Assembly: GCA_964017065.1 (NCBI GenBank)
Contig: OZ024783.1
Location: 3,639,932-3,703,931 of the forward strand
DNA: 64,000 bases
Direction: 5' to 3'
DNA from: Haliclona indistincta
Lineage: Eukaryota; Porifera; Demospongiae; Haplosclerida; Chalinidae
The notes beneath the pieces are model-generated. The model had not been told where the DNA came from. It worked only from the letters and a program-made list of their open reading frames with translations, and did not search any database. Both the position numbers and the translations under genes were made by a program. Positions 38,990-50,689 of this stretch are shown one piece after another. Position 1 is the first letter of the stretch, and every line of letters starts with the position of its first letter.

Positions 38990-40852
38990 CTAATGATAGA
39001 CAAACTTTCTGCGTGCATTGTGATAAGATAAGTCACAAAAGTTTATTTTCATTTTCTGTAGTTCCTGATGTCTGTGTGCTTCAACCTCATTCAACCATTC
39101 ATCGGTCATTCTCAACTTCTTCTCTTCAAGGAGCGATGGCAGGTGTGGGCTGTTTGCTAGTCGCTGGGCTTCCGTTGGTACTCTTAAGGCAAACTCAGAT
39201 TTATTGCTGCCTATTATTCTGCTGTACATTCCAATGTCAACCGCTTCTTTGGCTAGCATAGGCTTAACTGTTTCAGTTATCTCGAGTGCTTTTGAGTCTC
39301 CGACACGATTGGGTAAAAAGTGGGTCCAATATTCAGAGCCATGTAGATTCATTGATTTGTAGTGAGGGTTGATAACAACCCCATTGTGAGCCCAGATTAA
39401 GTCAGCTGCTAGGGGCATCATGGCTCCGCCCGCTCCAGCATTTCCCTGCAGAGCAGCTATGGTCAACTTGTTCTTCATCGTGAATATCTCTTTCACCACA
39501 TCATTAATGGCGTTGATATTAGACCACGACTCAGCTGTTGGATTTTCTGCATTCTCTATCATGTTCAAGTGGATTCCATTACTGAAGTAGTCGTATCCTC
39601 CCATTAAAACAACCACATTGGAATGACGATCTTGAGCAGCAAGTCTCAGCACTGATGTGAGTCTTTGGCATTGAGAGGTAGTCATTGCTCCATTGTAGAA
39701 ATTGAAGTGGACGTATCTGACTTTTCCCTGCCTTGTGGTCCAGATCTCTTGGAACGTTTTTGGAGTCTGTCCAAAGGGTACCTGGAGTGTTGGCTCGGGA
39801 GCTTTCGGGGTGTTTCTGACGATTTCTTGTGGTAGAACAGAGGTTGCTGGAAGCTTGAGAGCACCTTTTCCTGGTTTGCTTTTCATGTGAGACACCCAGA
39901 CACCTTTCCCGTCAGCAGTTTTGATCAACACAGCACCGTTTCGTTGGGCAATCACATCACCTGGTTCTGCAGCATCTTCAAAAGTCGGCTCTTTCAGTAG
40001 CAGCCTGTCGTACTCCACATGAGCACCGTACACCAAAAGAGACTCCCAATAATTAGTGTTGTATATCGCTCCTGGTTGAGTGTCAGACATACGAATGATT
40101 TGTGCAGCTTTTTCAGCTGTTTTTGACCAATCGACTGTGTGAGTTTTCTTGGTCATTTTCTTTTGAAGATGTCCCTTGACAGATGGGTCATCATATCGCA
40201 ATGGTTGAGGAGAGACTCCCTGTTGGTAGTTTTTGATGGCTTTCATGACAGTTTCAACCGCACATTCTGTAATTTCGGACATGTAGAGACTTGACTTGGT
40301 AGCTTCTCGAGTGATTGGAAAGGTTCCAGCTCCATAGATGTCTCCAGCATCCATTTCATCATCAGCTTGCAGGACTGTTACGCCCCATTCTTTTGCATTG
40401 TCATGCAGTGCCCAGTCAATTGAGAACATTCCTCGGTCACCAGTTATTCCAGGATGCACTATGAGACAAGGTGTGTCTGTATTCTTGTAGAGCTCTTGCG
40501 GAATGCGTTTTGTGAGGAAAGGACAGAGAATAAGATCAGGCTTGGTTGCTGCAGCGGTTTCCACCATAGTTTGTGAGGAAGCTCCTTCACAAATTGACAC
40601 TGTGTGACCACAATGGTTTAGTTCAGTGCTGAGGCGCTGACTGAGGCTGTTGTTTGAATTGCAGAAGAAGAGAATATTGAGTTTCTTTCCAAGGCCTGGG
40701 TTGGTTGGCTCTTGCACTGCCAATGAATGAACAGGTTGATGCTTGTTAAGACAAGCTGAACTGCTGGCTGGAAATGACCAAACAAGACTTGTTGAAAGAA
40801 TTCTGCTCTGGAATCGAGCAAGACTACTAAAGATGAACCGCGTTGCTGACAT
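38990..40852 (-). CDS. HypX-like formyltransferase / crotonase fusion, copy A (intact)
   Basis: One exon, 620 residues. Residues 1-50 are rich in Ser, Arg and hydrophobics with no acidic residue before 48, like a mitochondrial presequence. Residues 57-230 are a formyl-THF-type formyltransferase domain (LILCPFLTKRIP 107-118, HPGITGDRG 133-141, LQADDEMDAG 161-170). Residues 230-335 fit its C-terminal domain. Residues 378-550 are an enoyl-CoA hydratase/isomerase fold (YFSNGIHLN 422-430, GNAGAGG 470-476, NPHYKSMNLHGSEYW 495-509). This order and these motifs are those of bacterial HypX/HoxX, which transfers formyl from formyl-THF to CoA and releases CO for [NiFe]-hydrogenase. No hydrogenase gene is present in the window. 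The ATG chosen begins the presequence and is conserved in all three copies. It is the only unbroken copy here. Confidence 0.9.
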   Translation of the reverse strand: MSATRFIFSSLARFQSRILSTSLVWSFPASSSACLNKHQPVHSLAVQEPTNPGLGKKLNILFFCNSNNSLSQRLSTELNHCGHTVSICEGASSQTMVETAAATKPDLILCPFLTKRIPQELYKNTDTPCLIVHPGITGDRGMFSIDWALHDNAKEWGVTVLQADDEMDAGDIYGAGTFPITREATKSSLYMSEITECAVETVMKAIKNYQQGVSPQPLRYDDPSVKGHLQKKMTKKTHTVDWSKTAEKAAQIIRMSDTQPGAIYNTNYWESLLVYGAHVEYDRLLLKEPTFEDAAEPGDVIAQRNGAVLIKTADGKGVWVSHMKSKPGKGALKLPATSVLPQEIVRNTPKAPEPTLQVPFGQTPKTFQEIWTTRQGKVRYVHFNFYNGAMTTSQCQRLTSVLRLAAQDRHSNVVVLMGGYDYFSNGIHLNMIENAENPTAESWSNINAINDVVKEIFTMKNKLTIAALQGNAGAGGAMMPLAADLIWAHNGVVINPHYKSMNLHGSEYWTHFLPNRVGDSKALEITETVKPMLAKEAVDIGMYSRIIGSNKSEFALRVPTEAQRLANSPHLPSLLEEKKLRMTDEWLNEVEAHRHQELQKMKINFCDLSYHNARRKFVYH

Positions 40853-42199
40853 TGTACAACTTTCTGTTGACTAACTGTTTTTAATTCAGCTGCTACTAAT
40901 GCCCTCTCTTGGTTTGAATCAGCTTTTAGTACTGGGCAGTTGAGAGTATGCATGAGGTCAATGGGATGAGATAGGATATCCTGTTCCAAAGTTCATTTCA
41001 TAGAATTATGATGACATGATGTGAAATTAATAATGACATTGATCACCATCTGTCAGAGGTTGAAGTCATAGTGTGTAACCATACAGGCGCCCATTATTAA
41101 TTAATTTTGTTGATGTAGGTCACAATACATTTGGGGCCTATAACAATAATGTGGTTTGGCATACTATAATCATTAGTTAATATTCACAGTTTGAGGCTAT
41201 AATTATGGTTACATAATAGGTATTCACAACATTTGATCCAATATGACATGCATAAAGAAAGCACATTGCATGGGCTGGAAGTAATGTATGTATTTTGGTT
41301 CTGTTATTAGATGTTATCTCTGACTGGTCCAAAGCATCAGCCATAGTGCACACACTAGCTGACATGCATAATTTCAAAACTTGACACATAAATTCATACA
41401 AACCCTCATAATTGGAACCTCTCTTAATATTCTTTCATGGGTCAGTCTACTTCATCTGTAACCAGACTAAGTCATCTAAATCAATAGTTGTCACAAACCA
41501 GACATCTGAACCAAGAATGAATGTGTAATAAATTTAATTGCCATTTATAGTTTATGCCAAATAGTACCATAGTAGCCTCTAAGATCATAGGCACCACCAG
41601 GGTATCTTTCCCAGCAATGAGCAATTTCCCTGTATATTGACCTATGTGTGTATACAGGGAAAATCCCTAGCAGTAAAGCCATTAACAGAGTCACATGACT
41701 CGACTCCACACAGTAAACAGTATTGACTGTGGGAGATAACTTCGGTTGGGAGTGGTTCACCTGTACTGAAGGTGAGGCAGGTCAGGTATGTTCGCACAGT
41801 TGTCTTACTGATGCTAATGGGACCTCATAAACTATTATTGACCTCGGTCATTAATTATGCCAATGGTTGCTATGGTACAAGTCAATATATAGACCATTTA
41901 CACTTGGTATACATATACCTGGTAGGATTCGGAATAACTACTACGTAACCTCATCTGATTAAACACTGTGAGTTTTAGGAGGTGAGATCTGCTTCAACGC
42001 AACACCGCATTTACTAATAGAAACAATTTTTAGTGAAACCTTAGCTTCTCAAGTATGTTATGATCATTACTGTAGACAGGTGTGCACGGTATTACTTCAT
42101 ACTATGAATGATATGAATGAAGAGCATTAACAGCTGAAGTACGTAGCTCAATAATCAAATGTATACAATGTTATTGTCTGGTTGTTTAAGTTCTGTCAA
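40853..42199. other. Divergent intergenic region, HypX-A and PTR-B relic
   Basis: This region is closely paralleled by 45,593-46,760 and 59,337-62,787, so it belongs to the repeated module. The first ~150 bp upstream of the HypX ATG are well conserved between copies (CCTCTCTTGGTTTGAATCAG, GAGAGTATGCATGAGGTCAA) and probably contain its promoter. No gene is seen. Confidence 0.5.
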
Positions 42200-43085
42200 C
42201 TGTTTCCTTGAGTGGTACTGCTTCTCTTAGTGTGGAGTAGTCTGATAGGTTTTGCATCCTAAACCATACATGTGTAATATTGATTCGATTCGAACACAAC
42301 TGTCTTTCCCAAACTATGATAAATTTGCAATATCTCTTCTCTGCACTTATGCTGCGCATGCACTGTTGATTCTACTACCAATTACTAGATGGACAGGAGA
42401 CTCTTTCCTAGGAAGATATCGAGTGATTGTGGTTGGATGTTTCTGTCTACAACAGGATATTTGATCACTTCCTTTGTCATGCTTGTCTTTGCCTGCTGTT
42501 GCTTGTGGTGCTGGGACTTTTGCTACCAATTCACTGCCATTTATAATAGACCAAATGATAGGAGCCTCAGCTGATGACATCAGTGCAGTAGTGCAGTGGT
42601 ATTGTTGGGCGGTTGTATTCGGAATGCTTGTTCAAAATCTACCAGTGTGTCTAATCCTGCCACAGTTTTAACATCATATTCTTGAGTTCTATCTAACCTT
42701 GACATTCATCAGCTTATTGGTAGTTCTGTTGTCTGACTGTCTCTGTCACAGATGGTTTGTTGTCCATTTCAGAAGTGGTAATCCATTCAGAATTATCCTT
42801 GCAGTGCTCAACTATGCTCGCAAGACAAAGTACCCTGAGCACCGCAGTGCCTTGACATACATAGATGAGGAAGAACCATCACGCTTTGACTATGGCAAGG
42901 ACAAATTCGGAGGACCTTTCACAGAAGAAGAGGTGGAGGATGTCAAGACTGTACTAAGAATGTTGCCTTTATTCTTGACCGGCCTCATTTGGAGCTTTTA
43001 TTGCTAACAACTTAGCACTTAACAAGGATGCGTTTCAAAGTCATGTAATTTCACAATCGTATGCCCAGTTCTATTGTGTTATTGT
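42200..43085 (+). pseudogene. PTR/POT transporter, copy B (broken, 3' deleted)
   Basis: It aligns with copies C and E from the helix-1 region (CTTAGTGTGGAGTAGTCTGATAGG, about 42,225) to about 43,060. Breaks include small insertions after GCATCC near 42,260, a frame change after the GDSFLGRYR segment near 42,445-42,490 with about 50 bp missing, a stop replacing the Gln of QFQHH near 42,668, and a frame change at TTGACCGGCC near 42,975. After the segment ending TCATGTAATTTCA the sequence skips to CAATCGTATGCCCAG and then joins DNA that normally lies upstream of a minus-strand PTR gene. A deletion therefore removed its 3' end together with the neighbouring module-2 minus-strand PTR. Confidence 0.8.
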
Positions 43086-43700
43086 ACATTGTAGAATAAA
43101 TGTTCTTTATCGACTACCAACCAATACTTACTATTATATCATTTTATGTCTTCGATATTATCTTATTTTGAAAGCAATTATACAGCTATAGCATAATAAC
43201 AACTTATAAGTTGATAATGACAGTTTAAGCTACAGCTTCGTTTTATTTTTATTTGAAGGATGGGTCACTTCAAAGTCTGTTCAAAGAACTGCTGTTGACA
43301 CTTCTGTCTGTTGTCAGACAGGTTGGTCCAATTCCAATCACAAAGCATGATAATTATATCAGCAATTAAAATTATTCAGACTGCAGTAAAGCAATTTTAA
43401 AATTATTCAGACAGCAGTAAAGCAATTATAAAATTATCCGATGCAATAATAAATCATTCAGACTGCTGTAGAGAAACTAGTTAGATTGTAGTGAAGCAAA
43501 ATAAAATTATGTAAAGCAACAATAAAATTATTCAGACAGCATGCAAATATTTAGACTGCAATAAAGCAATATTAAAAATTATTAAGACTAAACCAATAAA
43601 ATTATATTTATTCAGACTGAATAAAATTATACAGACAGCGGTAAAGCAATGATAAAATTATTGAGACGATAGTAACATGACATCTACAAATGACTTTTGA
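43086..43700. repeat. Module-2 intergenic DNA with ATTCAGACTGCAGTAAAGCA minisatellite
   Basis: It begins with DNA equivalent to 38,430-38,690 and continues with about a dozen variant copies of the 25-bp phrase at about 43,365-43,675, expanded relative to the module-1 array. No gene. Confidence 0.75.
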
Positions 43701-43730
43701 TCTACAATATGAGTACATGTATTGTGTTCG

Positions 43731-45592
43731 CTAGTGATAGACAAACTTTCTGCGTGCATTGTGATAAGATAAGTCACAAAAGTTTATTTTCATTTTCTGT
43801 AGTTCCTGATGTCTGTGTGCTTCAACCTCATTCAACCATTCATCGGTCATTCTCAACTTCTTCTCTTCAAGGAGCGATGGTAGGTGTGGGCTGTTTGCTA
43901 GTCGCTGGGCTTCCGTTGGTACTCTTAAGGCAAACTCGGATTTATTGCTGCCTATTATTCTACTGTTCATTCCAATGTCAACCGCTTCTTTGGCTAGCAT
44001 AGGCTTAACTGTTTCAGTTATTTCGAGTGCTTTTGAGTCTCCGACACGATTGGGTAAAAAGTGGGTCCAATATTCAGAGCCATGTAGATTCATTGATTTG
44101 TAGTGAGGGTTGATAACAACCCCATTGTGAGCCCAGATTAAGTCAGCTGCTAGGGGCATCATGGCTCCTCCTGCTCCAGCATTACCCTGCAGAGCAGCTA
44201 TGGTCAACTTGTTCTTCATCGTAAATATCTCTTTCACCACATCATTGATGGCATTGATATTAGACCACGACTCAGCGGTTGGACTTTCTGCATTCTCTAT
44301 CATGTTCAAGTGGATTCCATTGCTGAAGTAGTCATGTCCTCCCATTAAACAACCACATTGGAATGACGATCTTGAGCAGCAAGTCTCAGCACCGATGCGA
44401 GTCTTCGGCATTGAGAGGTACTCATTGCTCCATTGTAGAAATTGAAGTGGACATATCTGACTTTTCCCTGCCTTGTGGTCCAGATCTCTTGGAACGTTTT
44501 TGGAGTCTGTCCAAAGGGTACTTGGAGTGTTGGCTCGGGAGCTTTCGGGGTGTTTCTGACAATCTCTTGTGGTAGAACAGAGGTTGCTGGAAGCTTGAGA
44601 GCGCCTTTTCCTGGTTTGCTTTTCATGTGAGACACCCAGACACCTTTCCCATCAGCAGTTTTGATCAACACCGCACCGTTTCGTTGGGCAATCACATCAC
44701 CTGGTTCTGCAGCATCTTCAAAAGTCGGCTCTTTCAGCAGTAGGCTGTCGTTCTCTACGTGAGCACCGTACACCAAAAGTGACTCCCCATAGTTAGTGTT
44801 GTATATCGCTCCTGGTTGAGTGTCTGATATACGAATGATTTGAGCAGCTTTTTCAGCTGTTGTTGACCAATCGACTGTGCGGGTTTTCTTTGTCATTTTC
44901 TCTTGAAGATGACCCTTGACAGATGGGTCATCATATCGTAATGGTTGAGGAGGGACTCCCTGTTGGTAGTTTTTGATGGCTTTCATGACAGTTTCAACCG
45001 CACATTCTGTAATCTCGGACATATAGAGACTTGACTTGGTAGCTTCTCGAGTGATTGGAAAGGTTCCTGCTCCATAGATGTCTCCAGCATCCATTTCATC
45101 ATCAGCTTGCAGGACTGTTACACCCCATTCTTTTGCATTGTCATGCAGTGCCCAGTCAATTGAGAACATTCCTCGATCACCAGTTATTCCAGGATGGACT
45201 ATGAGACAAGGTGTGTCTGTGTTCTTGTAGAGCTCTTGCGGAATGCGTTTTGTAAGGAAAGGACAGAGAATAAGATCAGGCTTGGTTGTTGCAGCGGTTT
45301 CCACCATAGCTTGTGAGGAAGCTCCTTCACAAATTGAGACTGTGTGACCACAATTGTTTAGTTCAGTACTGAGGCGCTGACTGAGGCTGTTGTTTGAATT
45401 GCAGAAAAAGAGAATATTGAGTTTGTTTCCAAGGCCTGGGTTGGTTGGCTCTTGCACTGCCAATGAATGAGCAGGTCGATGCTTGTTACGACAAGCTGAA
45501 CTGCTGGCTGGAAATGACCGAACAAGACTTGTTGAAAGAATTCTGCTCTGGAATCGAGCAAGACTACTAAAGATGAACCGCGTTGCTGACAT
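43731..45592 (-). pseudogene. HypX-like protein, copy B (1-bp frameshift)
   Basis: It is about 95 percent identical to copy A. The reading frame is open for 415 codons from the ATG at 45,592 and then hits a stop at 44,345-44,347. A run of four A bases present in copies A and C (CCATTAAAACAACC on the + strand) is three here, at 44,346-44,348. The remaining 226 codons continue in the other frame to 43,731 without further damage. The break falls between the formyltransferase part and the crotonase oxyanion-hole motif FSNGIHLN, so the protein would lose its second catalytic domain. A sequencing error in a homopolymer is the alternative. Confidence 0.85.
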
Positions 45593-46759
45593 TGTACAAC
45601 TTCTGTTGACTAGCTGTTTTTAATTCAGCTGCTGCTAATGCCCTCTCTTGGTTTGAATCAGCTTTTTATACCAGACACTTGAGAGTATGCATGAGGTCAA
45701 TGGGATGAGATTATGATTTTAAGGATATCCTGTTCCAAAGTTCATTTTGTCTCTTACGTAGAATTATGATGACGTGAAGTGGTTAACAGAGGTGCATGAT
45801 GTCATAGTGCGTAACCATACAGGTGTTGAATATCGTTATTTGATGTTATATGTCACAATACATTTGGGGTCTATTACAATAATGTGGTTTGGCATACTAT
45901 AATCATTAGTTAATATTCATAGTTTGATTACCACTCAGGCAATAATCATGGTTACATAATAGATATTCACAACATTTGATCCAATAATGGCATGCACATG
46001 GAATGTACACTGCTTGTGATGTAAGTATTTTGTTTCTGTTATTAGATGTTATCTCTGACTGGTTCAAAGCATCAGCCATAGTACACATGCACACTAGCTG
46101 ACATGCATAATTTCAAAACTTAGCACATAAAATCGATACAAACCCTCCTAATTGGAATTTCTCTTATCACATACCTTCATAGGTCAGTCTACTTAATCTG
46201 AAACCAGACGAAATCATCTAAATCCGGCAGTGGAAGTTATCGCAAAGCAGACATCTGAACCAAGAATGAGCTCTGTAATGAATCCCTTGCCATTTTATAG
46301 TTTATGCCAAAGTAACCACATGATCGAGCACTGTTAGTTGACTGAGATATTTGAGTTTTGGGAAGTGAGATCTGCTTCGACAAAACACAGCATTTACACA
46401 ATGAACTAACAGAAAAATTTTTATTGAAACCAAAGCTTCTCGAGTATGTTATGATTATTACTGTAGACAGTTGTGCATGGTATTACTTCAGTCTATGAAT
46501 GTAGTGCATTAAAAGCTAAAGCATGTAGCTCAATAGTCAAATCTATGCAATGGTCAGGTTGTTTAAGTGATGTAATCCGTTTCCTTGAGTGGTGCTGATT
46601 CTCCGGCTTAGTGTAGAGTGGTTTGACAGGCTTTGCATGTTTTCTTCAACTCTTTTAACTCTGCAAGTGTGTTATGATCATCAAATACAAACTGTTGTGG
46701 AATTTCTTCAATAGCTTAAAAGTCAACTCTATGCAATAGTTAGGTCATGCCGATCAGCT
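45593..46759. other. Divergent intergenic region, HypX-B and PTR-C, with a PTR N-terminal relic
   Basis: At about 46,565-46,640 a degraded copy of the PTR first-helix coding DNA (CCGTTTCCTTGAGTGGTGCT...GGCTTTGCATG) lies about 190 bp upstream of the real PTR-C start. The same relic is found upstream of PTR-E at about 60,980-61,050. The rest resembles 40,853-42,199. Promoters of both genes should lie here. Confidence 0.6.
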
Positions 46760-48397
46760 ATGAAGATTAAGTGCTACAAACCGTTTCCTCGAGCTGTACT
46801 TCTTCTCTTAGTGTGGAGTAGTCTTATAGGCTTTGCATCCTTCAGTTTGAAAACCATATTGATTCGATTGACACCGCTTTCTTTCCCAAACTATGATCAA
46901 TTCGCTAAATCTCTTCCCTGTACTTATGCTGGACTGTTGATTCTACTCCCAGTTGCTGGATGGATAGGAGACTCTTACCTAGGAAGATATCGAGCAATCG
47001 TGGTTGGATTTCTTCTGTCTACAACAGGATGTTTGATCATACTGACCTCTTTTCTCATGCTGCAGTTTAACTGGAGATTAGAAGCATTTGTTGTTATATG
47101 CTTGTCTTTGCCTGCTGTTGCTTGTGGTGCTGGGACTTTTGCTACCAATTCACTGCCATTTATAATAGACCAAATGATAGGAGCCTCAGCTGATGACATC
47201 AGTGCAGTAGTCCAGTGGTATTGTTGGGCAGTTGTATTCGGAATGCTTGTTCAAAATCTACCAGTGTGTCTAATCCTGGCACAGTTTCAACATCATATTC
47301 TTGAGTTCTATCTAGCTTTGACATTCATCAGCTTAGCCTTATTGGTAGTTCTGTTGTCTGACTGTCTCTGTCACAGATGGTTTGATGTCCATTTCAGAAG
47401 CAGTAATCCATTCAGGATTATTTTTGCGGTGCTCAATTATGCTCGCAAGACAAAGTACCCTGAGCACCGCAGTGCCTTGACATACATAGATGAAGAAGAA
47501 CCATCACGCTTGGACTATGGCAAGGACAAATTCGGAGGACCTTTCACAGAAGAAGAGGTGGAGGATGTCAAGACTGTACTAAGGATGTTGCCTCTATTCT
47601 TGACCTCATTTGGAGCTTTTATTGCTAACAATTTTGCACTTAACAAAGATGCATTTCAAAGTCATGTAATTTCAGTCCCTTTTGAACTGCAAGATTGTAA
47701 TGGTCGCTTGCGGCACATGATCCTATACTCATCTGCTATTGTTCTGCTACCCATCTATCGATTTGCTGTATTCCCTTTGCTACACAATCGTATTCCCAGT
47801 TTGATAAAAAGAGGAGCAGCAGGACTGGCTCTGTGCTGTTTGGGAATTATGATGAACCTTACACTGGACACAGTTGGGCACTTGCAAAGCAACACCACAA
47901 TCCACTGTATGTTTGAGGACCACAATTCAACTAACACTATACCAGTCCCTTTCTACTGGTTGATCTTGTCCGACCTTATCATTGAAATTGGAACCGCTGG
48001 CTTATTTTGCTGCTCAATAGAATTCATCATGGCTCAGACCCCGAACAGAATGAGAGGTGTAATGATGGGTTTTGCTGTGATGATGCTTAGCTTTGGATCT
48101 TCAATACACTATGGATTGCAACTTCTTTTTGGGCACTTTTTCCCAACAGTCACTCCCAGTTGTGGTTTCTACTACTACCTGGTGCTATCAATCCTCCTAA
48201 TACTGTCGGTTATACTGTCAGTTATTGCCACTAAGCGATACAAGCTGAGAGAGAGGGAGAGGCACGTCAACATACAGGCAATTGTTGAAGAATGTCATGA
48301 GAGATACCTAGATCAAGAGGCAGAGTACAGGAGAGAGAATGATATCCAAGACACATCCTCAGAGAGCAGCATAGAGTCAGACACTTACTATAGTTAA
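46760..48397 (+). CDS. PTR/POT-family MFS transporter, copy C (intact, intronless)
   Basis: A single exon encodes 545 residues, from the ATG at 46,760 (MKIKCYKPFPRAV). It has the PTR marks GWIGDSYLGRYRAI, GTFATNSLPFIIDQM and FTEEEVEDVKTVLRMLPLF, and about 12 hydrophobic helices. In helix 1 the ExxERFxYY proton motif is replaced by GFASFSLKT, so even the Glu retained in copies A and D is missing. It belongs with copies B and E (plus-strand type). The first ~115 residues differ strongly from A and D, while residues of about 125-270 and 320-370 are almost identical to them, down to the DNA. The C-tail ends in an acidic, Ser-rich stretch (SSESSIESDTYYS) unlike A and D. The substrate is unknown; peptide or small-acid transport is inferred from the family. 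Confidence 0.88.
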   Translation: MKIKCYKPFPRAVLLLLVWSSLIGFASFSLKTILIRLTPLSFPNYDQFAKSLPCTYAGLLILLPVAGWIGDSYLGRYRAIVVGFLLSTTGCLIILTSFLMLQFNWRLEAFVVICLSLPAVACGAGTFATNSLPFIIDQMIGASADDISAVVQWYCWAVVFGMLVQNLPVCLILAQFQHHILEFYLALTFISLALLVVLLSDCLCHRWFDVHFRSSNPFRIIFAVLNYARKTKYPEHRSALTYIDEEEPSRLDYGKDKFGGPFTEEEVEDVKTVLRMLPLFLTSFGAFIANNFALNKDAFQSHVISVPFELQDCNGRLRHMILYSSAIVLLPIYRFAVFPLLHNRIPSLIKRGAAGLALCCLGIMMNLTLDTVGHLQSNTTIHCMFEDHNSTNTIPVPFYWLILSDLIIEIGTAGLFCCSIEFIMAQTPNRMRGVMMGFAVMMLSFGSSIHYGLQLLFGHFFPTVTPSCGFYYYLVLSILLILSVILSVIATKRYKLRERERHVNIQAIVEECHERYLDQEAEYRRENDIQDTSSESSIESDTYYS

Positions 48398-48847
48398 TAA
48401 TTTTAAAAGCTGCATGAATATCATAAACTTAAAATAGAAAGTCTTTCGTAAAACACCAGCAATGCACACTTTACAAGTTAGATTAGAACAGTGCTGTGAA
48501 AAGTTGCAGTGACTGCAGTACGTAATGGATGCTTGATTCGAAATACTTGTTCTATAATAATAATTATAGCACAGAGTAACTGTAATTATTATTAACTGTA
48601 AAACAGCAGCCAAACTACAGCACAAGCTACACCTGTCAAGCATGAAGTGCAGGAACTTAAAGTGCGTCGTAACTGCTGTTCATTGCGCGGGCAATTTAAT
48701 ACAGAAATGACTTTATTCCTGAATGCTGTAACTGAATTCGCATCACAACAACGACCAGTCCACTCTGAGTCCAGCTTGTCTTGCACCAATATAAGTGCTT
48801 GTATGTATAGTAGGCGTGGGTTTATAGGTGTGGTCTCGATCTAAAGT
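48398..48847. other. No gene seen (downstream of PTR-C)
   Basis: This is AT-rich DNA with an ATAATAATAATTATAG run near 48,555, leading to the left target duplication of the next element. Confidence 0.4.
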
Positions 48848-50689
48848 GCGAGGACACCCGGTTCGGAAACTTTTCTCCGATTGATACGCAAGAAAACACG
48901 GGATCCCTCACGGCACGTGCGGTGTTAGGGTTCTCGGTTTGTAACTATCATTGGGCGGGTTCAGTATACTGAGAAGGTGGGGCTGGTGCAGGAATCGACT
49001 AGACAATGGCGTACCGACAGCACTAGCTTGAAAAGCACGCAGATCTTCGTCTGGGACTACTTTAGTAAAGAAGGCTGCTGTTTATAGGAACATAAAGGCG
49101 ATTGAAATCCACTGAAGATGAGTTAGTACTGCTGTCTAGCATTCTATTCTACTACGAGCCAAGTGGACCTGAGCCTTTTAAACTTCTGTGTGACAATGAA
49201 AAGGCGTTGTAACGAGGAGGAATCTCAGCTACAATCGGCTAAATGTGATAGCTTGTTTATTAGTTGAAGGTCCTGAGCACCTGCACATGATCTCTGAGCA
49301 GAACTGGTGAGTCTATCAATAGGTAGAGATGGTCAGATTGTAGGTTTTCCTGTAAATGAGAGTCTAGACCGCCGTATAGCTAGTACGCATTCAGCTGCTT
49401 CAATTGACAGTGAATTTGTTTCATGCTTGTCTTGTTAACGCATCCAAGGCTACCTGCATGAACAGCACACTTGTAATCACAAACTGAAAAGAAATTTGTC
49501 TTGTACAAAAATACCGAGCACTTTACCTACATACTGTAGTACCAACAGGCACACACGTGCATGGCTAGCAGCCTCTGTTGCACAATAGTTAAAATTAGAC
49601 TACTGATGCTTGATAATTAATTTAGGAGGATTAACGCAACAGAATGTGTAGAAAAATATTCGAGCAAAAACTTTTGGTGTCTTCCTCTTAACAAAACACG
49701 TAACTCAAAGGGGTAACCGCTCAGTCTCCTGAAAGGTCCACTTTCCTTAGCAAAAAAGTACACTTTTCTTGGGAAAAGGGTCCACTTTCTTAGCCAAAAT
49801 TGAAGCAGCTTGTTTTCTCGGAAGAATTGCAGTGAAAAAAGCACATTTAGGTAGTCATATGCGACTGTTCACGAGAATTATCGTAAAAAATCAATTGACA
49901 TGGCCATCATGATTTTTAATAAGACAAAATTTTCAGCAGCGCTCTGCACCACACGAAAAAGAGCCCTCTCTGTAAATTCCTGGCTATGCAGGCCTTGTAT
50001 AATAACGGTTTTGCATAATCTTCTAATAATGATAATTATGGCCATAATAGGCTCTCTGGTTCATTTTATTCACTGTTGTTTTTGTGTGTAGCCTTAGATT
50101 TTAAGTGTCTTAATGTTATCGAAATTAGTCACTTTCTCTCTCTCTTTCTCTCTCTCACTCAGGCTATTAATTTTGTGAAATCAGAAAGAGGACAATAAAA
50201 CACCAATTTTGTTCTAGGAGAATGAACATCAGGTTTGTCATAATGAGTGACAACGTGCCACTTGATTTGATGGTGTTACGTCCACAGGTGCAACTGAAAA
50301 AGTGATGGTCTGGCAAGTCGTAACTAGAAGATATAACTAACTTACTACATAAACTAAGTAGTTAGTAGTCCCAGTCACAAAACAAGTATTTTGTTATAAT
50401 ATTAATTTTGTATCACAGTAGTTTTATTATAATATTAATTTTGTATCACAGTAGTTTTATTATAACGATGAACACACTAGAAGTGCGTAACATACAATCA
50501 TGGTCTAATTGTAATACAATGGTTTGTTACAATGAATCGTATACCATCCACTGAAATAGTCCTGAGCTAATCATAATAAACGGTTGCAAAATTCTTCCAG
50601 TGACCTTACAATCTGGTAGCAAAGTGCTGATCAAGTGTAGCTTGTCTGTAAGAATAGTTTAATGGTGCTTTTAAGAGAAATTGCCATTT

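Noticed and set aside
49617..49844. 75-codon open frame present in both arms of the inverted repeat
   Set aside because: Its apparent conservation (mirror at 51,910-52,137) is only because the arms are the same DNA; no domain or codon bias is visible.
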